In this document: piece after piece, positions 8,729-16,894 of the stretch
Position numbering within the stretch: the first letter of the stretch is position 1
How the letters are laid out: every line of letters starts with the position of its first letter
Assembly (NCBI GenBank): GCA_025934735.1
Contig: JAICWP010000017.1
Span: 27,339 to 91,338 of the forward strand
DNA from: Terriglobales bacterium
GTDB taxonomy: Bacteria > Acidobacteriota > Terriglobia > Terriglobales > Acidobacteriaceae
DNA length: 64,000 nucleotides
Reading direction: 5' to 3'
Position numbers and translations under genes: made by a program
The notes under the pieces: model-generated
The model's database searches: none
Told to the model about the DNA's origin: nothing
The model's input: the letters and a program-made list of their open reading frames with translations, nothing else

Positions 8729-9625
8729 ATGAGCAGCAATCCTCCCAACACCCCACCCGAGACCTTTTCTGATACCACCGCGGACCAGAGTTCGCCCCCG
8801 CGGCGGCCGCGCATGTCGTTTCGCACCCGGCTGCTGTTTTTCGGCGTCGCCTGGCTGATCGTGCTCATGCCTTTCCTCTTCTGGTGGAGCACATGGTTCG
8901 GCCGCCAGCTTTCGGATGCGAAGCTGAACGAGTACCTCCACGACACCAGCAAACCGCGGCATATACAGCATGCCTTGGTGCAACTCTCCGACCGCATGTC
9001 GCGCCACGATCCGGTCGCGAAGAAGTACTATCCGGACATGGCGGCGCTGGCCACCAATCCTTCGGTGGAAATTCGTAACACCGACGCCTGGGCCATGGGC
9101 CAGGACACTGAAGTCCCCGAATTCCACCAGACCTTGCTGAAGATGCTGCAGGATCCTGCCTTGATGGTGCGGGGCAATGCCGCCTTGGCCCTGGTTCGCT
9201 TTGGCGATCCCAGCGGCCGGCCACAAATCGTAGCCCTGCTGCAATCCGCCAACGTTCTTGCGCCCGCGGCAGGCAAGGTGACCGACACGGCTAAAGCGGG
9301 CACGGCGGTGCGCGAAGGAGGGCTGGTGGCCCAAATCCAAAGTGACGGCCAAAGCGTGGAGGCGCGCTCCCCGCTCACTGGAACGGTGGCGGCGGTAGGC
9401 ATGCCGCGCGGGGCCCAAGTCGGGGCCGGCGCTCAACTGGCGGTCATAGATCCGGGCGAAACTCAGGTTTGGGAGGCGTTGCGCGCCTTATACATTGTGG
9501 GTACGCCTGAGGATCTGCCCGCCATCGCACGCTATGAGCACGAACAACCCGGTCTTCCCGACCGCATCCGCCAGCAGGCAATTCTGACCGAGCATGCCAT
9601 CAGGCAGAGGGCTGAAAACCGGTAG
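8729..9625 (+). CDS. Membrane-anchored HEAT-repeat protein with embedded barrel-sandwich domain
   Basis: A 298-residue protein. An N-terminal Pro-rich cytoplasmic stretch precedes one transmembrane helix (LLFFGVAWLIVLMPFLFWW, about residues 35-53). HEAT-like helical repeats follow (HALVQLSDRMSR, VRGNAALALVRFGD). An all-beta insert around residues 172-245 (VLAPAAGKV, GLVAQIQSDG, SPLTGTVAAVGMPRGAQVG) resembles the barrel-sandwich fold of biotinyl/lipoyl and membrane-fusion proteins but has no modifiable MKM-type lysine. A final HEAT unit (WEALRALYIVGTPEDLPAI) follows. The ATG at 8729 was preferred over the longer open frame from 8600, which overlaps the upstream gene. The arrangement suggests a scaffold in respiratory-complex assembly; this is inference. 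Confidence 0.75.
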   Translation: MSSNPPNTPPETFSDTTADQSSPPRRPRMSFRTRLLFFGVAWLIVLMPFLFWWSTWFGRQLSDAKLNEYLHDTSKPRHIQHALVQLSDRMSRHDPVAKKYYPDMAALATNPSVEIRNTDAWAMGQDTEVPEFHQTLLKMLQDPALMVRGNAALALVRFGDPSGRPQIVALLQSANVLAPAAGKVTDTAKAGTAVREGGLVAQIQSDGQSVEARSPLTGTVAAVGMPRGAQVGAGAQLAVIDPGETQVWEALRALYIVGTPEDLPAIARYEHEQPGLPDRIRQQAILTEHAIRQRAENR

Positions 9626-9694
9626 TCGGTAGCACGCGGCTGGTCGTTTGGAGTTTCATAAATCAGCAACTACGAGCTACTGGTTCCTCCCGGT

Positions 9695-9844
9695 CTACTG
9701 CGAAGACATAGGCGTGCCCTTAATGGATGGCGTGGGCGCAGTCTTATGGTAGCGCAGCCAGAAACCCGCCAAAACAAAAACCACAATCAGGGCGATTATG
9801 GAAGCGAGCATGATACTGCCGGGTTTGTCCGCGGTGGGTGGCAT
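9695..9844 (-). CDS. Small single-pass membrane protein
   Basis: A 49-residue reading frame too short for routine ORF lists. It starts MPPTADKPGS, continues with a strong hydrophobic helix (ASIIALIVVFVLAGFWL) and ends in a polar tail. It is on the strand of, and downstream from, the ferredoxin gene. No convincing Shine-Dalgarno is visible. The hydrophobic helix with positively charged residues after it (R-Y-H-K) supports coding, but nothing else does. Confidence 0.42.
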   Translation of the reverse strand: MPPTADKPGSIMLASIIALIVVFVLAGFWLRYHKTAPTPSIKGTPMSSQ

Positions 9845-9969
9845 CAGTAGAAGTGATTAGGATGCAGTGCTTCCGAGGCACCGCATCAGTGGCTCAAAAA
9901 CTTGGATGCGGACAGGCAAATACCGGGACGTACGTTCAGGAACACTGGACAGGAGCGTGCAGACGCGAC

Positions 9970-10353
9970 TCAGTAGGTCATGACGCCGACTTCTTTTTCC
10001 ACCTCGACGGTATCTACCATGGCGATGGCGTCCCACGGGCAGCCGTCGAGGAACGAGCCGTCAGGGCCCTTGCTGGTGCACTTCTTGCAGCCGATGCACA
10101 GGATCGGGTCCACCTGGATGCGACCGAAAGGCGGGTGATCCTCATCGGCCACCCAGAACATGCAGTCTTCCACCGGGCAGTATTCCACGCAGGCGGGCGA
10201 ACCGGCGCAACCAGTGCAACACTCGGTGATAACCGCCAGCTCTTTAGGCTTTTTCTTGCGGGCGGTGACTATGCCCTTGGATCGGGGCTCTGATTTCAGT
10301 TCGTCCGGCACCATGCCGGGGGCCTTGGGTTCTGTCCCGGGTACGCTCGCCAT
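9970..10353 (-). CDS. Ferredoxin-like 4Fe-4S protein
   Basis: A 127-residue soluble electron-transfer protein with two Cys-rich groups: CCTGCAGSPACVEYCP with a further Cys in VEDC, and CIGCKKC followed by GCPWDAI. The second CxxCxxC...CP pattern is typical of a bacterial [4Fe-4S] ferredoxin; the first is expanded. The N-terminus is basic (RKKKPKE). The start was placed at the ATG giving MASVPGTEP; the open frame extends 20 codons further but looks non-coding. There is no clear ribosome site. The partner is unknown. Low-potential electron supply to the [4Fe-4S] activases 0.7 kb away is possible but unproven. Confidence 0.85.
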   Translation of the reverse strand: MASVPGTEPKAPGMVPDELKSEPRSKGIVTARKKKPKELAVITECCTGCAGSPACVEYCPVEDCMFWVADEDHPPFGRIQVDPILCIGCKKCTSKGPDGSFLDGCPWDAIAMVDTVEVEKEVGVMTY

Positions 10354-10460
10354 AGGTGGAGGGATTATAGCGCAGCTTGCGTAAAAGCGAGGAAAGTTTC
10401 GGGAATCAAGCACTTAGCACATAGCAGGTGGCGCTTAGCCCTTGTCTAATGGCAGATCCT

Positions 10461-10751
10461 CTAATTGCTCAGTTCAGGAGTATAGGGGGCCAGTTCCCGC
10501 TCAATGTCGGCCGGCGTGAGCTTTTCGCCTTCGTTCATTCGCTTGAGCAGGGCGTCAATGCGGTCCTTGGCCTCTTCCTTGCGGAAGTTCTTGATGAAGC
10601 CGTCGTAGAAGTGCTCGCCGGAGAGGGCGCGGTTGATCTCGTATTCCTTATTGGCTTCATTCAACTCGGTGAAGTACACCACGCGGTATTTGCCGGTGTA
10701 GGCAGTTTCACGGTAAATCTCGAACATCACCTTGTCGGCTTCCATCAGCAT
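10461..10751 (-). CDS. Conserved hypothetical small protein
   Basis: A 96-residue protein, mostly helical and charged, with a beta-like N-terminal half (VMFEIYRETAYTGKYRVVYFTEL) and a C-terminal helical half (ERLAPY-like end, DRIDALLKRMNEGEKL). The strong amphipathic pattern and low rare-residue content support a real gene. No family or function was recognised. It lies on the same strand as the ferredoxin, 107 bases upstream of it. Confidence 0.6.
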   Translation of the reverse strand: MLMEADKVMFEIYRETAYTGKYRVVYFTELNEANKEYEINRALSGEHFYDGFIKNFRKEEAKDRIDALLKRMNEGEKLTPADIERELAPYTPELSN

Positions 10752-10777
10752 GGGACTATTGTACCGAACAAGAGCAT

Positions 10778-10921
10778 TTCACCACAGAGACACAGAGGCG
10801 CGCAGTGGAAAATTGACGTACTTGGATCGAGGATTTCGCCCGCCACGGACCGCAGTTCAATCATCATTTAATCAACAATCACATTCGCCCTTTCTGTGTG
10901 TCTCCCTGCCTCCGTGGTGAA
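10778..10921. repeat. Diverged inverted repeat (ACCACAGAGACACAGAGG type)
   Basis: TTCACCACAGAGACACAGAGG at 10778-10798 is partly mirrored by TCTGTGTGTCTCC and CCTCCGTGGTGAA at 10893-10921. This type of imperfect inverted pair is widespread in intergenic DNA of environmental bacteria. No protein is supported inside the loop, which makes up most of this gene-free stretch. Confidence 0.5.
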
Positions 10922-10936
10922 CGGGAGTTTCAAATT

Positions 10937-10970
10937 AAAAGGCCCGGCGTGGCCGCCGGGCCCTTTATCT
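10937..10970 (-). terminator. Rho-independent terminator of the first activase gene
   Basis: Read on the minus strand, AAAGGGCCCGGCG pairs with CGCCGGGCCTTT, with a loop of about four to five bases, followed by TTAATTT. It begins about 33 bases after the stop of the 1198-residue activase. The symmetrical A/T flanks mean it could also stop transcription from the other side. Confidence 0.75.
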
Positions 10971-11002
10971 CGACTTCAACCCATGGCCCCAAGGTTTAAG
11001 TC

Positions 11003-14000
11003 TTAGTCGCCGCTCATCTCAACCAGCTCATCCTGCCGGGCTGCACCGCCAAGCTGGGGATCGCCGATCTGGACGAGAGTGTCGGCAGGCGCTTGCGGCC
11101 GCTCCACGTTCTTATACTTTTCGGCGGTGGCCAGCTCCTGCCGCAGCTGTTCCTCGAACTTCTTCAGCTGCTCGTCAATGGTCAGCTTCTTTTGCTTCTC
11201 TCGCACCATGTCTTCGCGGTAGCGTTTGAGGAAGTAGCCGATGGTCTCGACGCGAATCTTGATGGACCCGCTGGGCTTATTCTCGTCAATATCCTTGAAG
11301 CAGAAGTAGGGCGTGCCGGTGTGCTCCACCACTTCTTCAATGACTGTGTAGATGGGCGCATCGTGGCCGCACTTGAAGCTGGAGAGCTCGAGCGCCACCA
11401 GGTTAGGGTGCCGGCCCACGTACTTTGCCGACCACACCTTGCGCGAGGTGTTCTCGGAGTAGGAATTCTTCCACGCATCCGTGATGTCCAGGGGATGCTG
11501 GATGAGGCCGGCCTTGACGTCGTCGCCGAAAAGTCTCCAGATAATCTCGTCATCAATCGGCAGCGAATCCTGCGAGAACACCGGGTAGCCGAGCTTCTGG
11601 AACTCCTCAAGGATCTCGTGGTTGATGCCGGGATCGTGATGATAGGGACGGCCCAGGAGCACGATGCCCAGGCGATCCTCGGCTTCGAGCTTCTTGAGAA
11701 CTTCCCGCGCCTGGCTGCGCATGATGTCATCGGAGAACTTGTCCAGCGCCTTGAACCCTTCCTCAACCGCGCGGTAATTCTCTTCCTCGCTCAGGCCCAG
11801 AATGTCCTTCCAGTCGGTAAACATCTGGCGATGGCAAATGTTGATTTTGTCGAGACCGACCATAGTGTCCTTCCAGATGACACCTTTCTCCTTGAACAGG
11901 TCGGCTTCCTTGGTGAAGGCCGCCTTCACCGAAGCCGGTGTAGCGGTCACGGTGGGACAGGCGCGGCTGGCCTGCGTGTGCTTCAGGAAGGTGGGCAGTG
12001 AATCAATCATCGGGAAAAAGATGATGTCGAGCTGCTTCTTGGGGTGGATCACGTAAAGCAGGTTGTGAACATGCGGGATGCCAACCTTGGAGGGGAAGCA
12101 GGGATCAATGGCGCCACGCTTGGCGCCCTCCTTGTAGAGCTGCTCGCTGGTGTACTCGGACCAGATGAGGTTTTCGGCCTTGAGCCCCAGTGCCTGGAAG
12201 TAGGCGGTGAAGAAGGGCCCGCAGGAATACATGTTCAGGGCCTTGGGCATGCCGATCTTCAACTCGGCGCGCTTCTTCATCAGCTCGGCGCGCTTTTTTT
12301 GCCCTGAGGTAATAGCGAACTTGGGCAGCGGGTCGGCCACTATCGGCGGCTCGTAGTCCTTGAAGGCCGCCTTGGCCGCCACTTCCACCAGGTTCGGGTT
12401 CTCTTTCTTAATGGCGTCAATGTTGCCCTTGATGACGCGCATCTCGTCCACGTTCTCCACCGTTCCCTTTTCGCAGGTGGCGATGATCAGGCGCTGCGCG
12501 CCTTCGGCCAGCGGCACCTTGGTCTTTGACGGCGGCTTGTAATTCGGGTTGGGTGTCACCGTCTTGACGTCAATGAAGGTGCGCAGGCACTTGTTCTTGC
12601 AGAAATAGCAGCGCGTAGCCTCGTTGCGCGTGGTGGTGAAGCTGATGGAGGCCACGCCGTCCAGGCCGATAAATTCGGTCTGCAGGCCGTTCTCCCACAA
12701 GCGCACCGCCTCGAAGGCGCAGCCAATGGCGCCCGCCTCACCGCAGTGCTGGTGGACGATCACTTCCGCCTGCACGTCCTTGCCCTTAAAGCGCGACTCG
12801 ATGAAGTCAACCTGCGACTTCACCGCTGCCAGGTTGTGCTGTGTGCCACCCTGCAGGATGAATTTCCGCCCGATGGCCGACAAATTGGGAATCTGTGAAA
12901 CGTACAGCCAAATGTTTTTAGGCAGCACGTTGCACAACCCGGCCATGATCTCTTCCGGCTTCCAGCCCTGGCGCTGGAAATCCACGATATCGGACTGCAT
13001 GAACACGGCGCATCCGTAGCCGAATTGCGGGAAGGCTTTGGCGCCGAAGGCGATCTCGGCGAACTCCTCCACCTTGAAGCCGAAGCTCTCGCAGGTGCCC
13101 TGCAGAAAATAGCCGTTGCCGGCGGAGCACTGGGTGTTGAGCTTGAAATCTTTTACGCGGCCATCCTTGAGGATGATGATCTTGATGTCCTGGCCGCCCA
13201 CGTCGCAGATGACATCGGCATCAGGATAGAAGTGCAGCGCGGCCTGGGTATGGGCCACGGTTTCCACCAGGGCCACATCGGCGCCCACAGCGTCCTTCAG
13301 GATGTCCTTGGCGTAGCCGGTGGTGCCCACGCCCAGGATTTTGATGGTCGCACCCTGGTCGGTTACCTGCTTGGCAATTTTGCCGATGACCTCCTGCGTA
13401 TCCTCTATCGGATTGCCTCTGGAGAGCTGGTAAGTCTTGCAGAGAATGTTGCGGTTCCTATCCACCAGCACCGCTTTGGTGGACGTGGAGCCGCCGTCAA
13501 TGCCGATGAACCCTTCCACCACCTGCCCGGGCTGGAAGGTTGTGGGCACGAACTTCTTCTTGGTGTATTTCTGCCTGAATGCGTCCAGTTCATCCGGGGT
13601 CTTGGCCAGCGCCTGGCCGCCGCCCTTCTTGGCCTTCTCGATGGCGCGGCCCTCGGTGATGTACCACTCGAGCTTTTCGTAGCCGAGATAGACGCCCACG
13701 CCGGGGTCTTCCTGCTTGCCGAACTCAACCGCACCGATGCAGGCAAAGTACTGCGCGTTATCGGGAGTGCGCACCAGGTCTTCGGGATTCACGCCTTCGG
13801 GCAGGGGGTAATTGCGCTCTTCCCAGATTTTGGGGATGTTGTGCTTCCAGCAGTCGCGCATGCCCTTGATGTAGCAGTTGGGGCCGCCGAGCAGGAGCAC
13901 CACCGGGCGCAGAGTATTGCCGCGCGTCAAAACGGAAAGGTTCTGCTGCACGATGGACTCAAACAGCGAGGCCATCAGCTCCGGCGGGGACACGCCCTGC

Positions 14001-14599
14001 TTCTGCAGGCTGTTGATGTCGGTTTCGGCAAACACGCCGCACTTGCCGGCCACCGGGTGCAGCTTCAGCCCGTTGTAGCCCATCTGGCAAAGCTGGTCGG
14101 AGGGGATGCGCAGCTTGGCGTTGATCTTGTCAATCACCGCGCCCGTGCCGCCCGCGCACTTGTCGTTCATGGAAGGCAGCTTCTTCTTTTTGCCGGTCTC
14201 GGGATCCTCCTTGAAGATGATGATCTTGGCGTCCTGCCCGCCCAGTTCGATCACCGAACCGCATTCCGGGTAGAGCTTCTCCACCGACAGCGAAACAGCG
14301 TTGACCTCCTGCACGAACTTGGCGCCAATGTGCTTGGAGACGGTGCTGCCGCCCGAGCCGGTGATGAACACACGAAAGTTTTCGTAGGGAGTAGCGGGAA
14401 AGTCGGCGTGGATGGCGTGCAGCATCTCCAGCGTCTTCTCCGGCTGCTTGGTCTCATGGCGCTGGTAGTCCTGCCAGAGAATATCGTCATTCTCGCCGTC
14501 AATGACGACCACCTTGACCGTGGTCGAGCCCACGTCCACGCCCATCCACAGCAGGTCGTATTTCTTTTGCGAATTCGCCTTTTCCGTTATTCCCGGCAT
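11003..14599 (-). CDS. Giant 2-hydroxyacyl-CoA dehydratase activase-like protein (two BcrAD/BadFG domains + DUF2229), system I
   Basis: About 1198 residues. Two ASKHA ATPase domains occur in tandem. The first has GVDVGSTTVKVVVID, ELGGQDAKIII, NDKCAGGTG and GKCGVFAETDI; the second, from about residue 370, has GIDGGSTSTKAVLVD, DVGGQDIKIII, NTQCSAGNG and GYGCAVFMQSD. Both keep the two Cys that in HgdC-type activases bind a [4Fe-4S] cluster at the dimer interface, so one chain could be a pseudo-dimer. Then come a CYFCKNKC motif and a DUF2229 region (MYSCGPFFTAYFQALGL, IDPCFPSKVGIPHVHNL). Activases of this family use ATP to drive one electron to a dehydratase. The HgdB-like gene upstream is the likely partner. 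Start taken at ATG 14599; GTG at 14605 is possible. Confidence 0.85.
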   Translation of the reverse strand: MPGITEKANSQKKYDLLWMGVDVGSTTVKVVVIDGENDDILWQDYQRHETKQPEKTLEMLHAIHADFPATPYENFRVFITGSGGSTVSKHIGAKFVQEVNAVSLSVEKLYPECGSVIELGGQDAKIIIFKEDPETGKKKKLPSMNDKCAGGTGAVIDKINAKLRIPSDQLCQMGYNGLKLHPVAGKCGVFAETDINSLQKQGVSPPELMASLFESIVQQNLSVLTRGNTLRPVVLLLGGPNCYIKGMRDCWKHNIPKIWEERNYPLPEGVNPEDLVRTPDNAQYFACIGAVEFGKQEDPGVGVYLGYEKLEWYITEGRAIEKAKKGGGQALAKTPDELDAFRQKYTKKKFVPTTFQPGQVVEGFIGIDGGSTSTKAVLVDRNRNILCKTYQLSRGNPIEDTQEVIGKIAKQVTDQGATIKILGVGTTGYAKDILKDAVGADVALVETVAHTQAALHFYPDADVICDVGGQDIKIIILKDGRVKDFKLNTQCSAGNGYFLQGTCESFGFKVEEFAEIAFGAKAFPQFGYGCAVFMQSDIVDFQRQGWKPEEIMAGLCNVLPKNIWLYVSQIPNLSAIGRKFILQGGTQHNLAAVKSQVDFIESRFKGKDVQAEVIVHQHCGEAGAIGCAFEAVRLWENGLQTEFIGLDGVASISFTTTRNEATRCYFCKNKCLRTFIDVKTVTPNPNYKPPSKTKVPLAEGAQRLIIATCEKGTVENVDEMRVIKGNIDAIKKENPNLVEVAAKAAFKDYEPPIVADPLPKFAITSGQKKRAELMKKRAELKIGMPKALNMYSCGPFFTAYFQALGLKAENLIWSEYTSEQLYKEGAKRGAIDPCFPSKVGIPHVHNLLYVIHPKKQLDIIFFPMIDSLPTFLKHTQASRACPTVTATPASVKAAFTKEADLFKEKGVIWKDTMVGLDKINICHRQMFTDWKDILGLSEEENYRAVEEGFKALDKFSDDIMRSQAREVLKKLEAEDRLGIVLLGRPYHHDPGINHEILEEFQKLGYPVFSQDSLPIDDEIIWRLFGDDVKAGLIQHPLDITDAWKNSYSENTSRKVWSAKYVGRHPNLVALELSSFKCGHDAPIYTVIEEVVEHTGTPYFCFKDIDENKPSGSIKIRVETIGYFLKRYREDMVREKQKKLTIDEQLKKFEEQLRQELATAEKYKNVERPQAPADTLVQIGDPQLGGAARQDELVEMSGD

Positions 14600-14707
14600 T
14601 GACACCCCGTTTTTGGTCGTTGGCTATTGGTCGTTGCCACGTCGCAACTCGTGCGGGACCCGGTCGTCGACCGGTCATGCGGGGCCGAGCCCCGCCCCAC
14701 ACCGGCT

Positions 14708-16480
14708 CTAGTGCGTTTCCAAGTGATACGGCACCTGGGCGCCCATCTTCTCCGCCACGTGGACAGCGAAATTGGCCGCGGTCCCGACCACGCCCTTATA
14801 TTTGGGCACATGGTAGATCGCCTTTGACATCTCCGGATGCTCGGCCACGTAGGCCTTCAACTCATCCGCCGTCTTGCCGATCTTCTGCAGCACGTCTTTG
14901 AACTCCAGCTTGGCCTTGGCTTTGGCTTCGCCCAGCGCCATCTGCACCCGGCTGTGAGCGTTGATTTCCCCCTCGCCGGAGGTCTCGATCGGCAGGTAAA
15001 TCATGTCTTTGTAATGGGCTACCACGGCCGATTGCGCGCCGTCCGACTGCGTGGAAGGCATGCAGCCGAAGGGCTTTAGCGACAGCACCATGTGCGCCAG
15101 TTCGTGGTTGGTGTAGTAAATGTTTTTGGCGACTTCCAAGTGGCCTTCGCCGCCTTCAGCGCGGGTGTTGTAGTAGGGGTGGCCAACGCGCTGCAACTCG
15201 TATTGATCCACCAGCTTGTGAGCGGTCCCGCCGAGCGCCTCGATGATCTTGTGGTACTCGCGCGCGAAAATCTTCTCCGCCGCCTTCAGCTTGAGAAGCT
15301 TGTTGCGGTAAGCCCACTCGATCTTGGCGTGCTTGTCAATGCGCCACGCCGCGGGCATCACCGCGCCCTCTTCCAGGCCGCGTCGGTCGCGGCCCTTCTG
15401 GATCACCTGGTGGATCAGGTAATTGATCCAGGTGGCGATAGGCTCGACGATGATCTGGGCCCCTTCCTTATTGAGGAAGCTGAACATATTGAAGTTGCCG
15501 TCGCCTTCCGTGGTCTGCGCCCAGAACTCGCCCGTAATCTTCACGATGGGCTTAACCTTCAACCGGTCCACGGGGATCGAGTTGAAGCGGTCGCGGCAGT
15601 GGTGCAGCGCTTCGACATAGTCGTCGCTGTAGAGTTGCTCCAGGAACTTGCCCAAGTACTCGACTGCAGCCTTGGCGGGCAGCTTGCTGGCAAACTTGCC
15701 CAGCTTAGCTTCCACGCTCCAGGGCGACTTCTTCTTGAGCACTTCATGCATGTAATCAATCACTTCGTCGAGCACGGCATCGGTGTCGCCGGGGTTTAGC
15801 TCAAAGGCGCGCACCTGGTGGGCCAGTTCATTGATCACGTCGCCCATGTTCAGGCCGTTGAGAATGCTGAGGAAGAAGTCCAGGTTCATGTCCAGGCCGG
15901 CTTCCGCCTCGGCCTGGTTCAAGCCACCGGACTGCTGGAACAGGAGCACCCGGAACCCGTCATAGCCCGCGTTACGCAGGGCCAGCCGGTACTCGGATTC
16001 GTACATGCCGAAGCGGCAGGGACCGCAGGCGCCGGCAGTCAGGAAGACGTAGTTGTTGATGAGGTCCTGGCGCTTCTGCCCCGATTCTTCCAGTGTCTGC
16101 AGGTATTGCACCAGGTTGCCGACCGTGAAGTAGGTGGGGTTGCACTGGCCGTTGTTGCCATATTCCTTCCCCAGTTGGAAGGCTTTCACATCGGGCGTGG
16201 GCACCACCTCACAGCGGTAGCCCAGACCTTCCAATGCGCCGTGAACCAGTTTTTCGTGCTTCCAGGTCAGGCCGCCGAAAAGCAGGGTGGTGCGGTGGCG
16301 CTGGTCAGCGGTGAAGGGGCGCTCAATGGGTTTATGGAAGTGGTGCGCCTCTTTGTGAACAATGCCAGCTTCCCGCTCCAGGCGGGCTCGTTCTTCCGCC
16401 ACGCGGTCGCGAATCATGTCTTCTACTGTGGTGATCTGCACGAGCTCATTGCCGGATACCGGATGCGTCGAAGTACTCAT
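14708..16480 (-). CDS. HgdB-like 2-hydroxyacyl-CoA dehydratase-related component, system I
   Basis: A 590-residue protein that probably carries an Fe-S cluster and receives electrons from the activase encoded 108 bases downstream. Candidate ligand Cys lie in NNGQCNPTYF, AGACGPCRFGMYESEYR and KPFGCMPSTQSDG, the pattern of the HgdB / double-cubane-cluster protein family. It is longer than the system II paralogue, with extra helical segments in the middle (around residues 240-420). The ATG at 16480 has AGGTGAGG upstream at correct spacing; the frame extends eight codons further without a ribosome site. The substrate is unknown. Members that pair with DUF2229 fusions are not the classical glutaryl- or lactoyl-CoA enzymes. 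Confidence 0.78.
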   Translation of the reverse strand: MSTSTHPVSGNELVQITTVEDMIRDRVAEERARLEREAGIVHKEAHHFHKPIERPFTADQRHRTTLLFGGLTWKHEKLVHGALEGLGYRCEVVPTPDVKAFQLGKEYGNNGQCNPTYFTVGNLVQYLQTLEESGQKRQDLINNYVFLTAGACGPCRFGMYESEYRLALRNAGYDGFRVLLFQQSGGLNQAEAEAGLDMNLDFFLSILNGLNMGDVINELAHQVRAFELNPGDTDAVLDEVIDYMHEVLKKKSPWSVEAKLGKFASKLPAKAAVEYLGKFLEQLYSDDYVEALHHCRDRFNSIPVDRLKVKPIVKITGEFWAQTTEGDGNFNMFSFLNKEGAQIIVEPIATWINYLIHQVIQKGRDRRGLEEGAVMPAAWRIDKHAKIEWAYRNKLLKLKAAEKIFAREYHKIIEALGGTAHKLVDQYELQRVGHPYYNTRAEGGEGHLEVAKNIYYTNHELAHMVLSLKPFGCMPSTQSDGAQSAVVAHYKDMIYLPIETSGEGEINAHSRVQMALGEAKAKAKLEFKDVLQKIGKTADELKAYVAEHPEMSKAIYHVPKYKGVVGTAANFAVHVAEKMGAQVPYHLETH

Positions 16481-16693
16481 ATCCTCACCTTCCCTGGCAA
16501 GCATGGTGAATCATTGATACTTAAGGACTTTTTGCTGGTACACGTTTCCCTGATTAAAAACGCTACATATTGTTGCCCGGTTTAGCTGCCAGCCGAATCG
16601 GTTTGTAGCGAACGGCGGAAATTAGTGGTTCAAGGGGCCGATGGGGGTGCTGAGCGGATAATAACCCTCCTCATTTTCAGTGACTTACAAGCT

Positions 16694-16717
16694 CTTATCA
16701 CACTCCGTTGTGATAAG
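16694..16717. promoter_or_regulatory. Perfect palindrome in divergent control region
   Basis: CTTATCACA and TGTGATAAG form a perfect 9-bp inverted repeat separated by six bases (CTCCGT). It lies between the divergent dehydratase-like systems, about 214 bases before the system I start and 178 bases before the system II start. Size and symmetry fit a dimeric regulator operator. The core ATCACA-N6-TGTGAT recurs before modA at 61783-61800. Confidence 0.55.
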
Positions 16718-16811
16718 GGGAGCGGGGCCGCAGGCGGCAAAAAAATGATCCACGGCTTTACGCCCGTTTTCCCCGCGTCCTATCGCTTCGGGCCAGGCCA
16801 GCACACTCCTC

Positions 16812-16827
16812 AGTGATACGAATCACA
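16812..16827. promoter_or_regulatory. CRP/FNR-family-like site
   Basis: AGTGATACGAATCACA contains GTGA-N6-TCAC, the core spacing of CRP/FNR-family operators, and also GTGAT-N4-ATCAC. It lies 68 bases before the system II activase ATG at 16895. The rest of the 414-base region between the two systems holds no credible gene. A short match like this can occur by chance. Confidence 0.35.
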
Positions 16828-16894
16828 GCCAGTGGTTCACGCCGGAGCCGATACTGCCAGCCAAGCCGGGGTAAACGTGTGCCCGGCTGCTCGC

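Noticed and set aside
13025..14602. 525-codon plus-strand frame opposite the system I activase
   Set aside because: No motifs and skewed composition; the minus strand encodes clear ASKHA domains.
16625..16816. 63-codon frame in the divergent control region
   Set aside because: Contains both palindromic elements, no motif and no ribosome site; regarded as regulatory DNA.
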